NCBI GenBank assembly: GCA_032164245.1
Contig: JAVMKO010000003.1
Coordinates: 6,520,651 to 6,584,650 of the forward strand
DNA from: Sternotherus odoratus
Lineage: Eukaryota > Chordata > Testudines > Kinosternidae
Reading direction: 5' to 3'
DNA: 64,000 bases
In this document: positions 1-10,354 of the stretch, in pieces
How the letters are laid out: the number at the start of each line of letters is the position of its first letter
Position numbering within the stretch: the first letter of the stretch is position 1
Notes under the pieces: model-generated
What the model was told of the DNA's origin: nothing
Seen by the model: only the letters and a program-made list of their open reading frames with translations
The model's database searches: none
Position numbers and translations under genes: made by a program

Positions 1-94
1 TAAATGAAAGTACCTAACCCTGATTCATCTTCCTCATTCAGCTGAGCAAAGAAAAGTTACCAAATGTGGGTAAGGTAGCTAATCTAAAAAAGAC

Positions 95-330
95 AATAAT
101 AATACTGTGCACTTCCACGGCATCTTTCATCCAAGGATCTGGAAGTGCTTCACGGACATTAATTAATTAAGCCTCACAACACCCCTGTGAGGTAGATATT
201 ACTATACCCAAATGGGTAAACTGAGGCACCGAGAGGTGAAGTCGCTTGTTCAAGGTCACGTCAGTGGAAGAGCTGGGAATAGAATCAAGGCATTCTGGTT
301 TCCAGCTCCCTTGCTCTAACCCTTAGACAA
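95..330 (-). repeat. MIR-like CORE-SINE, degenerate
   Basis: The stretch reads in order: an ATAATAATA run, a 'cacttcca..gcatctttcatcc' block, 'cctcacaacacccctgtgag', 'gggtaaactgaggcac', 'gaggtgaagtcgcttg', 'caaggtcac', and 'agagctgggaataga'. This is the antisense order of a MIR-type SINE, whose sense strand has a 'gtgaccttgggcaag...ctgaggcacag' core. It is old and diverged and has no coding role. Confidence 0.7.
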
Positions 331-1576
331 CACTTCCCCTCTAAAAAAGAAGACACGGCTGGGACGAGTGCTGATGAAGTGCTCATGAGATGATCCATCC
401 ATGGGACGGTAACAATCCAGATCCAGCTTTTCTGGATGAAGTGCTGTGTTGGCCTGCTAAGGGACAAGCAAGGAGAACAGCAGCAAACAACGAGACAGCT
501 CACAATGACCAACCACCCAAACTTGGGGGGTGATCTGATTCCAGCATGAGACTGCTAAAAACCAAGAGCTAACTCAGCTCACAAGCGTGGTTGCTGCAAC
601 CAAGTTCACATAACCCAGAGGCCTGAGGGACAATGCCAAAGGGCGTGCTTTCACAGGTGCACCAGCTGTCCCCTCCCTCAACCCCATTCTATCTCCCCAC
701 CTCACTGAAATGCATTTTAAAAAAGCAGGGAAAGCCATGAGAAATGGTGGGGATTCCCCTCCTCTACCCCGCTGCAAAAGGTTCACTGGGGTATTTCCTG
801 CTTCAAACATTTTGCAAAGTGCGACCAGTCAGAGGTGATGCAGGAGAGGGTGTTCCATTGGGAACGTTGCAGAGGTAGCACCGGCTGCAGGGTTTGCTAT
901 AATAAGGTCTTTATTTTTTTATTGCGTAGGAAATAAAACAGTCGCATCAAATCCTGCATAAATCCACAACTCCTGCCTGCTTGATCTCTGCTTCATCTGG
1001 GCCTTTGCAGAATATTTTCAGGGCTTTAATTAAGAAAAAGAAAAGAAGAGAAAGAAAGCTCAACTTCCTTGAGTAGGGATTCTGGGCTGCTGCACTACTT
1101 TGGCAAAGGGGAGGGAAGCGTCTATGCTTGCAGACAGCTATCTAAGTAGCATGTTGTACTGGACAACGGAGCCGTCTGTCTGGAGACTGAACTAACAGCC
1201 GCTTTTTTTTAACGGGGGCTTGAAACTGAGCTCAGAATTTGCCTAGGCCAGGCTGTCGGTAATGGTGTTCAGCCGGGGGGCTAGATTGACTTCTCTCTAT
1301 GGGGGGCGGGCTCACGTCCGTGTGCTGATCCTGCTTGGCAGCGCGCACGAATCGCTGCCGCTCCAATGACTTCCCAGGAGCTGTGGGAATGTGCACCCAC
1401 CAAGTGGCTTACTGCCTTTTGTGGAGCTAACTCACCACAATGGTGTGACTGGAAGGACCAGCGAGGAGGACTGAACAACCAGTCTCACACTGGATAGTAA
1501 GTTGGGAGGAGATCTACTGAAAGAGAAAATTAGCTGCAGAGGGTGCTAAATACTTAGGATGCTGCACCGAGACTAA
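331..1576. other. Non-coding interval, nothing recognised
   Basis: No convincing exon, RNA gene or recognisable repeat. It contains short poly-T and poly-G runs and a purine tract near 1030-1060. Open frames here are short and lack splice or codon-use support. Confidence 0.5.
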
Positions 1577-1825
1577 GGGCCAGATTTTCAATGGTATTTA
1601 GGTATCTAATATTGCATCCAGACTCCTAGCCAGATTTTCAAAGGTATTTAGGCATCTAACAACGCAGATAGGCATCTAGTGAGATTTCCCAAGGTATTTA
1701 GGTGTCTAATAATGCCAAGGCACCTCGTGAGGGTTCCAAAGGCATGTGCCTGCCTAACACCCATTCATTTAAGCTCACGAGGCACCTATCTGCATTTTTA
1801 GGCATCGAAATACCTTGAAAATCTT
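1577..1825. repeat. Inverted-repeat element with internal reiteration
   Basis: It starts 'gggccagattttcaa.ggtatttagg' and ends with the reverse complement 'aggcatcgaaataccttgaaaatct'. Three direct copies of 'agattttc.aaggtatttagg' lie about 50 bp apart near 1582, 1633 and 1684. Terminal inversion of a subterminal motif suggests an old non-autonomous DNA transposon. A relative lies at 24715-24905. Confidence 0.55.
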
Positions 1826-4559
1826 ACCCGAAGTTTCCTAAGAATATTGAGATAGCGCCCAGTCCGACTGTCATTGGAGTCAATGGCAAAGCTACTGATT
1901 TCAGTGGCAGAAAGATCAGGAGCCATAAAGAGGGTAACATCTAAACTGCATTTGTAAATAAAGGGTGAGATTTGCCCATGTCCTGTGGTCCACGGCAAGG
2001 CCTTTTCTATTACTTAAGCTCCTTTTCAAGGAGGTCACTGTTGTAAAGGGACCAGGCACATGGCCTCTAGGCTGGGCTGAATAGCCCCTCAAGAGAGCAC
2101 ATCCCAAAGTGCAGCATTAGAAGAATAAACACTTTCTAACTGAACAGGGCTATTAAAGGCCAAATCCTCAGCTGGAAAAATCCCAAGTATTAAAAAGAAT
2201 ATATAAACCTTTCAGGGGGTTAGAGTATTCCTATATGGTCCCTGATGGGTGCTCCAGCTACCATCCAAAGCTGAGGGTTTTAAAATATTTAGAGCCTGAG
2301 CCTGAAGTTCTTACAGACAAATCTTGTCTTCAGGGGCAGTTTTGCTGGAGTAAAGACTGCAGGATCCAGCCATCAATCTTCCTATCTGAGTCAGAAGAAC
2401 AGGATCCCCTGAGTATTGTGCTACAAAACGTTGACCTGATTCGCCTCTCACTCCAATAGGACCCCTGCATTGGCTTAAATGGAGAGGGAACTCCCGATTT
2501 ACATCACTATGAGCGGCGGATCAGGTTCCCTCTGGTCAATGCTAGGGAGAAACAAATGCTAGCCCAGCTTCTCAGCCATCCAGTGTGTCTCAAACAAACC
2601 TCAAGGTGAGATGCATCTACAATCAGCTGCAAAGCCACACTGGTTCCCACCCATCCCTCCTGACGGTCGACCACAGGACTGGATAGGTTTTTGCACTTCA
2701 AGCAGGAATTCCCTCCAGCCTCAGATGCCAGGCTTTGGGATTTATTTGACAATTCAATCAGTCAATGGTGTCCCATTGATCGGATGGGAGGAGGGCTAGC
2801 TTGTGACTATCCCAACTGGCCCTGAAGAAGGGCACCATGGCGTTGTTCTTCTGCTGAAGCAGAGCAGGGACTGAATTGTGACCGAGAGTCAAAATTTAGT
2901 CCCTGGCTCCCCACTTGCTCCAGAGGGGGAAGAAATCTGTGCCAGACCTATATCTGTTGGGACTACTCAGCTGCACTGCCAATGCCCTGGGGAAACAGAC
3001 TGAAGGCTTCTCCCGTTCTCTGTCTTTGCTTACTTGCTCCCCACACCTCTGCCCAAGAAGAAGCGTAGTGGCTGGGCATAGGCTGCTCACCCCTGCAGGC
3101 TATAGCCAGTGATGCAGTGTGTCCATGCAGGTGACTAAAGGGTAGCCTTCCTTTCTCTTATCCCCCTGTGCAGGTATGTTGAATGAGGCACAAACTTGCC
3201 TCATATGAATAAGAATGTTTTTAGATTAAAAAAAAAAAATCAGTGAACACAGGGGAGGTTATTTGAGTTTCCTGGGTTTAGATTTCCAACATTTCCCTGT
3301 AGTAACCCAAACACAACAATATTGTGCTAGCACAGGAGAGCTGGGAAGTGCGACTGACTAGAAGTAGAAAATTAACTGGGCCCTTTTAGTTTCATTAACC
3401 AAAATGAGTAAAAAAATAAAGAGCCGACAGACCACATCTGTGCTGATTAGCCAATTAGAGATTTTTAATCCTTTCATTAAATTCCCCCCTGCAGATTCAA
3501 CTAGGTAAAGTATTCTACGCTTTCTGCACTTAAACCGTTGCATATAGTTGCTGTGTGCCGGGAGACAGCAGCCAGGTTCTAACCTGGAGGTGGCTGCATT
3601 TCAGTAGTGGAAGATATTATGATGGTATGCAGCTCGTAACATCACTTTAAGTTCGTAAAGCCCTTTGAGAGTCTCTGGGATGAAGGTGTTATATAAATGA
3701 GTAGCTCTACGGAGCCCTTGCTGTTACTAATTTTTGGATAAGATAACCAGGGGGGTTTCAGGCATCAGGAGGCAAATATAGACAGACATATTAGCCTCTG
3801 TTATTAGCCCAAATCCAGACGCTCTTGAATAGGCAAAACTTCCAGAAGCCAAGAACTGGCCAATTTTTATGGCGGTGATGATGGAAGGAACTTGTGGAGT
3901 TCTTGCTTAAAGTTTGAAAACATGCCACGCCCACTGTTTCAGCTGCAATGAAGGACAAGTGGAAACTGATTGGGGCTTTGATACTAGCGGCCATGCATGG
4001 ATTGTGAATATTAACAATCATCGTTGCTCATTAACACTGTGATTCCCCAGGAGTGGTAAACACACGGCATTTGGGTCTATTTCCCATTAAACCCATAGGG
4101 CCAAATTCTGCTCTCTGTGGCACAGGTACAAGTCTCATTGAACTCAATGAATTTGTGCCCGTGGTCACCATGTGCAGAATTTAGGGTTTGGAGTGGTTTA
4201 GGTTTGGGGGGGGGGGGGTTCAGTGCACTTTCTGCTATTACCCCATTGATTTCAGTGATGTTAGACGGCTGCAACTAAAGGCCAACTTTGGCCGTCATCC
4301 CTTAGCCCACCGGCATGATCCTGATAAAACACACGCTGCTGAAAGTAAAATCCCATCTCCCAGAGAGCATTGCTCATCTTGGGACCCAATCCTGCTCTCA
4401 CACCTACTGCACTTTCAGAAACTGTTGGGCCAGATTCTGATCTGTTACACCAGCGTCAGTCCAGAGTAATTCCATTCACTGGTTCTAACTGAGCACTCAA
4501 CCTGGCCTTGGGCGTGTCACAGTTGGTGGATACGATTTGAAAGGGGGAGAGGAGAGCTG
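1826..4559. other. Non-coding interval with old repeat scraps
   Basis: No supported gene. A fragment near 3640-3705 ('ccctttgagagtctctgggatgaaggtgttatataaatga', written here in parts: 'ccctttgagagtctctggga' then 'tgaaggtgttatataaat') resembles the 3' end of a widespread amniote SINE. Stretches near 4095-4280 and 4430-4480 carry the 'ccaaattctgctctc' and 'caccagcgtcagtccagagt' motifs of an old repeat seen many times in this window. A G-run lies near 4207-4218. Confidence 0.4.
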
Positions 4560-5427
4560 CTTCAAACCTGGACTTTACAGCAAATTAAATTAAATGCAAC
4601 CGAATGAGAACTGTGATGCAAAACGTCATTTTGCAGGACGAAACGCAGTTTCCACAACTTGGTTTTAAGGAACAGTATTACATATAGATAGATACACTAT
4701 GCTAGATCTTGAGAAGAAAAGAAATATGCTAAATAAACTAATCCATACAGTATAGGGGATATTCCGATCAACAAACCAATCACCATTAGAATCAAAAAGT
4801 AAACCATCCCTTCACTTAGGACCTCAACAACATTTCTCAATGCACTAGGTACATTTTAAACCATGCAAGTTTACACAAACATCTTAACTAGGTTTTTTTT
4901 TTTTTTACTTTTTAAAACACCAACATTATGCATTTCTTTGTTAATTATATTGGTTAAAGTCACAGCCAGTGGCTGCCAAATATCAGATACATCATATACA
5001 TATTTTTATACAGAATCTGGACAACACAACATTACACATCCTAGAGAGAGAAAAAAAAGATTATTTGTTCCTTTGTTTCTTTTTTTTCTTTTTTTTTTCT
5101 TTTTCTTTTTTCTTTTGTAAAAAATATGAAATGATGATTGGGAGGAGGGGGGGAGGGGGAACCTACTGTCAAATGAAAAGTTTAATCATTTCCAAATCAC
5201 CGTATACAACAAGGAAAAATGGCTCGAACTCAGCTCCACATTGAAAATTCTCTTAGCTAGGAAACAAGACGTTACACACAAAGTGTATTGGTATTTAAAA
5301 GCAGAAAGAATTGTAACCACATGCTGTCTGATTCCAAACACAATTTATTTAAAAAGAAAAGAAGAAAAGAAAATCAAAAAGTTTCATGATAGCAAAGGTA
5401 TCTTCTTGGTTCAGACTTCTTACCAAC
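4560..5427 (-). other. AT-rich island, possible 3' UTR of the 5.4 kb candidate exon
   Basis: This is strongly AT-rich with long T runs at 4891-4908 and 5080-5116, and no transposon hallmark was recognised. On the minus strand it lies directly downstream of a candidate coding exon, and an AATAAA hexamer sits at 5344-5349 (complement), about 80 nt past that exon's stop. UTR status is inference. Confidence 0.3.
5344..5349 (-). promoter_or_regulatory. Possible poly(A) signal AATAAA
   Basis: TTTATT on the plus strand gives AATAAA on the minus strand, downstream of the candidate exon ending at 5428. It is only as good as that exon call. Confidence 0.25.
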
Positions 5428-5685
5428 TCATGATGCATTGCCGTGTGATGTAGTTGGACAGCCAGGGCAAACGGCGCTGGTGGGAAAAGGGAACGGTGGA
5501 GACTTGGTCATTTGTTTTGTTGGACGTATGCTCAGGGAGTTGAAATTGCAAGCCGGGTCTGAAACAGTGACAGCGGTTCCAGGCCTTTGCTTTTCATGTA
5601 GTTTGGCTATTTCAGAAGCATCATGCTGCTGAAGAGTGGGTGACCTACTTATATTTTCCCTGGCCATCTCCTGCCCATCAACATC
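5428..5685 (-). CDS. Candidate terminal coding exon, product unrecognised
   Basis: On the minus strand a pyrimidine-rich tract ending 'cattgctccag' is followed by a phase-0 open frame of 85 codons that begins Asp-Val-Asp-Gly-Gln-Glu-Met and closes with TGA. An AATAAA lies about 80 nt further on. The peptide is hydrophilic, rich in Ser/Thr/Pro/Lys, with no membrane segment, and ends in a Cys-Pro-Gly-Cys-Pro stretch and 'TTSHGNAS'. It looks like the cytoplasmic or disordered C-terminus of a larger protein. I do not recognise the family. No matching upstream exon was found in the window, and the frame could be open by chance. XKR6 exon 2 ends in phase 1, so this exon would not continue the XKR6 frame. 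Confidence 0.3.
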   Translation of the reverse strand, partial: DVDGQEMARENISRSPTLQQHDASEIAKLHEKQRPGTAVTVSDPACNFNSLSIRPTKQMTKSPPFPFPTSAVCPGCPTTSHGNAS

Positions 5686-8600
5686 CTGGAGCAATGCATG
5701 TGAGAGATTAGACAGAGCGAAAACATAACCAGAAAATGAACCACGTCGAATTCTACCGTTGTCATGGTAAATATACAAAAATGTTAAAATTTCAGATATA
5801 ATCAAAGATACAAAATCAGTTCTGACAAGAGGTTGTTTTTTTTTTTTAGTTTGTTTTTAAACAGTAACCATTACAGTGCAAGGTTTTCTATTACAGTAAA
5901 AGGTGTGTATCTGGTTTTACAGTAGCTGTAGCTTGTAGCTGATTTTTTTATTATGTATAGTAGGTCCCTGATGTTAAGTGTATGCACCAGTTTGAGACAA
6001 AAACCCAGCACAATAATGGCTATTTAAATACATTTTTTCCTTAAACATTTACAAAATAACACATCAAGTTCACAATTTCACAAGCACATAGTTCGCCTTA
6101 ATAAAAAGCAATGTCATTCTGCTGAAATCCCGATACTCAAAGAAATGAAAAGGTTGGTAGTTGAGGAGCTGAGTGCATGTGCTGTTTGATTCAAAAGTGT
6201 TTGTCACCCCACTGAGCTCCTGTGGGTTTTGGGACACTGGCTTTGCAGTGTTAAACTGTGCTTCTTGTCACTCTTGTGCTCCGTTAAGAAACTAACCGTG
6301 CTTAATGAAAGGCAATCTCAAGTTTGGTTCCCAGCATTGGGCTCCGAGGTTGTACCCTTAAAATGAGGATTATAAAATATTTAAAAGATTCTGTCGTTGA
6401 TACAATACAAAATGCAGGACGCTGATGCCACCATAAAAAAGCCAGGTATTTGGTAGGAGAAGAAAACAAAACAAAATAAAAACAAAAGAGAAGCAAATTA
6501 ACATGCAACCCTGGGTATATCCCAGTGCACAGAATAATGCCAGGCAGATGTGATGATTTTTTTTAAAAACCCAAAGTGCTGCACAGGTGACAGAGCATGT
6601 GGAACAGATCACAGGGATGGAAACATAGAGCTAATGGGCCAGTTAACTGGCGTGAAGCTGAATTATCACCACTAACTTCAAGGGAGTTACTCCGATTTAC
6701 ACTGCTGAAACTGAGCTCCCTGTCAGCAGATTGGATCAGATGTAGGAGGTCCAATTACTTTAGGCTGAAGTCTGTTCTTTAAATATAGGTAGATGTCCCA
6801 AGCACCAATCACATATTTGTATTACCACGGTGGTACACCACTGTAAGTCATGCTGCGACAAATGAGTTAATACACACCCACCCACCAAGATGCTACATTA
6901 GATATTGTGCAAGCTCTCTCTCTCTCTCTCTCTCTTTGTATAAAAGGACCTAGATAAGATTTCTGGCCTCCAAAATTCAATGCAAGTTCTTGGATGCACG
7001 TGTAACTTTGTGAACCAACGTTGGTTGTTGTGTGTAACCTGCACCTGGAGCCAGGGATGGGCAAAGAAAAGTCAGTGAATGACTTCTGGTTTATCCCGTT
7101 TCTGCTGTGTCCAGTCACTGCCCTTGTCACTGGAGACTCTAGCGTTGTCTATGCCAGCTCTGCTCCTTGTGGAGATTCCTTCCTGGTAAGGATATCCTCA
7201 GGGAGGGCACCAAGGGTCATTTCTGCTCTCCTCCCCGAGCAGTGTGCAAAGGGGTGGAGTGCGGGGGCAGAGAATCTCGCCATTTGAGTTTCCTCTTCAG
7301 ATTGGATGTACTTGTAAAACGGTTAATGTGGCCTGGAATATCGATTATTAGTGCATTCTATGCAATGATCCCAAATGACGCGTTTGCCATTTAATGTTAC
7401 CGGCTCCATGAACAAACAGCTGCTCGGCACAGGCCATAGTGAACGACTCTTCAATGCACCGAATTAAGTGAAAATGTGAAATAAGGAAAGGCTCCAGGCA
7501 TTGTATTTAAAGTTTAATTCATGGACGTTTCAAAATATTTTATTTAAGACGTATGCATTCCTTCGGAGAGTTAATCGACTGTTGCATTTGGCATTGAAAC
7601 CTTCTGGCCTTTTTAAGCTAAACAAGCATTTAAAAAGTAGCCAAAACATTAAGTTTCTTATATTTTTAAATGCAATGATATTCTTTAATAACTAAACAGA
7701 TGTTTATTTGGCAAACAAAAGTATACAGCAAAAATTCAAAGATCCTAGGGTGAAATCCTGGAGAGCAAGTTACAGCCCAAAGCACAGTGTTCCAGAGGAG
7801 TTAGAACCACCTAACCTACAGTTTTAAAGCAGAAATACTCAGAGACGGCAGACGACAGTATAGTAAATGCATTTATGACCTGATCCTCCAACTTGTACTT
7901 GCTCAAATTATCTTTACTCACGCAAATGATCCCACTGAGGTCAAGAGGACCCAGGGATATGACAACGAGTGGGGAAGGGCTGCAGAATCAGATCCTTAAT
8001 TGGAAAATTCATTCTCTATTGAAAACCGTGTCCGAGTTTTGAAAGCACATCCCCATTCCCATTCCAAGGGAGATCCCACTTGGAGGCTGAAAGAGGTTGA
8101 ATATTTCCAGAATACACATCAGGGTTTTCAATAAAGAAAGATCCAAGAGGCACTTTTTCCAAATTTCTAATTTCTTCCTTTCTTCTTTTCCTTTTTGATT
8201 TTAGTCTTACATTTGGGAGCCAATTTATCAGTCATGAAGATGAGAGGGTGATAGCACCATGACTCGAGTCAAATACAAAGGGGAAGGGGATGCGCAAGGT
8301 CCATGCATTCACACATCTCTGCCGGCACACCCTGGTCCTGATCTGTAACACTCCCTCCGGCCTGATCCTGCATCCCCAGGCATCTCTGCCATTGGTCCGC
8401 AATGCTGAGCTGCAAAGCCTTTTGCGATTCCGGTCCACACATCTCTCCCAGTGCTCTGCAATCCTAGCCTACAGAAGTCCTCGACATTAGGACAGAAGTC
8501 CTACTTCTGCCAAACAACTTTACAAAGGCACCACAGTCCACATCGGCAACACCATCTGCTAAACCATTACTGAGACCCCTTTTGAGAAGATACCATCATT

Positions 8601-9656
8601 CATCGATCAAATTCAGTGGTGGTTTTACTGGGGAGGGCAAGCAGGGACTAGGAGACCCATCAAAATGAAGTCCCCTCCGCCAAACTTCAGTCATGACCAG
8701 AACTCCGCTCTCCAAAGAGGAGAGCCTGGTGTACTAACCACTCAGGTCATCACCCTGCATCTTCCAAAAGCTTGTAGCTTTAAATAAATGGGGCGACTTG
8801 CTCAAGTGAAGTGCAGCAGCGTCCTCTTGTTATCTGCAATTGCCAGCTACCATCCTGGCCCATGGACAGGATTGTTCCTTATCTTGGTGCTGAAAGAAGG
8901 AGCAATGGAAATATCGTGCACTTCATCGCGCTGACTTGTAAGACAATGGCAATCAACACACGTCAGCCTCCAGGCTTGGTATGTAGCAGAGATGTAGAGT
9001 TTGATGGCATTGGCACGTGGCAGTGTTAAGGACTGTAAGATTTGCATGATAGAAGTAGGATCGTTAGCTTGATGGGAATGACACCTGTGATTTGATTTGA
9101 TTCTTGTGTCCAACGTGCTATAAATCCTTGATGATGGCATGATGAATGTACAGTAAAATCCTGCTACCCATGGTCTATAACATCAGTGATGGCAGACAGC
9201 TTTGATCATAGTTCTAATCTGATGCTTTAAGACTCGTTCCTATTGTCCAGGTCTATAGTGTCACTTGTGGAGATAGTAAGATTGTTTCATGGTCTCCTTC
9301 TTCTCCTTTCCTTATCTGGATGCAACGTCACGCAAGCATGAAGAAGGTGAAGAACTAGAGACTACATGAAGTCCACGAAGGACTTTTCTTTTGCCATTCT
9401 ATTTTACATGGGAGACACTTAGATACTACCGTGATGGGCAGCAATACAAACTTCTAAGATAGATTGCAGGGAAGTGGTAGAAGTCCTACGCCAGGAATTA
9501 TTTAAAACAGGGCAAAGCAAAGCCCTGGAAAATTAGATTGAGGAGGGTTGACCTAGATATCCTACTAGACATTTCCCTCTCTACCTTTCATGATTATTTT
9601 ATCCAATAAAAGTAGGAGTCCGAACTTCTTTAAGGAACTTGGGATTTACCAAGAAA
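5686..9656. other. Non-coding interval, AT-rich to 6600
   Basis: 5800-6600 continues the AT-rich, repeat-poor character seen at 4.6-5.4 kb. Further right the base composition is average. A scrap of the 'ttcaagggagttactccgatttacac' family, seen as 'aacttcaagggagttactcc', lies near 6673. No supported exon or RNA gene. Confidence 0.4.
6914..6935. repeat. (CT)n microsatellite
   Basis: Eleven uninterrupted CT dinucleotides. Confidence 0.95.
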
Positions 9657-9680
9657 TCTATATATATAAAAGTCAAGTGG

Positions 9681-9722
9681 TGTATGTATGTGTGTATGTA
9701 TGTATGTATGTATGTACGTATG
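9681..9722. repeat. (TGTA)n microsatellite in Helitron 5' region
   Basis: About ten slightly imperfect TGTA/TATG units ('gtatgtatgtgtgtatg' and onward). Confidence 0.9.
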
Positions 9723-9956
9723 ACTGCGAAGTCCTCCCGCACCGTTTGAGCCAGAGACTTGAATTTTGGTACAGTGAGGGGTCTTGGGGTCTAGATGCTG
9801 GTAAGGGTCGAAAAATTTTCGGATCTCACCTCTGACGCCCCCCAGGGGTGAAAGTCTTTCAGGGCCAATCACATCAACTGGGCAGTTAGGTGGTGATGAT
9901 GTCATAATACCCCCCTCCAACAGACACCTCACTCGCTCAGCTCACCCCTCCCTCCT

Positions 9957-10066
9957 CCAACGGAACCCCGGAGATCCCTCAGTTCTCTGCCCCTCCCACC
10001 TCCCCAACGGAACCCCGGAGATCCCTCAGTTCTCTGCCCCTCCCACCTCCCCAAAGGAACCCCGGA
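9957..10066. repeat. 47-bp tandem repeat, about 2.3 copies
   Basis: The unit starting 'cggaaccccggagatccctc' recurs at 9961 and 10008, and in part at 10055, giving a 47-bp period. It lies inside the Helitron. Confidence 0.9.
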
Positions 10067-10139
10067 CTACATCAGCCCTGTGCCCCCCCCACCTGCGAAG
10101 GTCCCCGGAATCCCTCGGCTCTGGGCCCCCTCCTCCCCT

Positions 10140-10300
10140 GCGACGGATCCCAGTTGGGTTTGGTGGGACGGTAAGTGAGGTGGGGGTGTCAGATTCGGTC
10201 GGGGGGTGAGGTGGGGGTTTCGGGTTTCGGGGGTGGGAAGGTGTCGGGGTGGGTGAGGGGTGAGGTGTGGGTGTTGGCTTTGGTCAGGGGGTGTCAGCTG
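10140..10300 (+). repeat. G-rich strand segment with quadruplex potential
   Basis: Repeated runs of 3-6 G ('gaggtgggggtgtcag', 'tcggggggtgagg', 'tttcgggggtggg') on the plus strand near the Helitron 3' half. Four or more G-runs lie within 30-40 nt. Confidence 0.6.
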
Positions 10301-10354
10301 TCTGCCACCTCCCCACCTCCGACTGACCCGAGCAGCGCTGGGCACTTATGCTAG

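Larger units (their letters stand above)
9657..10354 (+). mobile_element. Non-autonomous Helitron, both ends visible
   Basis: The 5' end is TC followed by an (AT)n-AAAAG stretch, with an A just outside at 9656. The 3' end is CTAG at 10351-10354 with a T just outside, so the site is A|TC...CTAG|T as expected for Helitrons. Eight bases before CTAG is a GC-rich hairpin: CCC at 10327-10329 and AGC at 10331-10333, a 3-nt loop, then GCT-GGG to 10342, with one bulged G. A TATG microsatellite follows the 5' end, then a 'gagccagagacttgaatttt' segment typical of vertebrate Helitron 5' regions. There are no terminal inverted repeats and no target duplication. It contains no Rep/helicase coding sequence, so it is non-autonomous. 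Confidence 0.7.

Noticed and set aside
9957..10066. Regular repeats resembling a CRISPR array
   Set aside because: Direct tandem units with no spacers, inside a eukaryotic Helitron.
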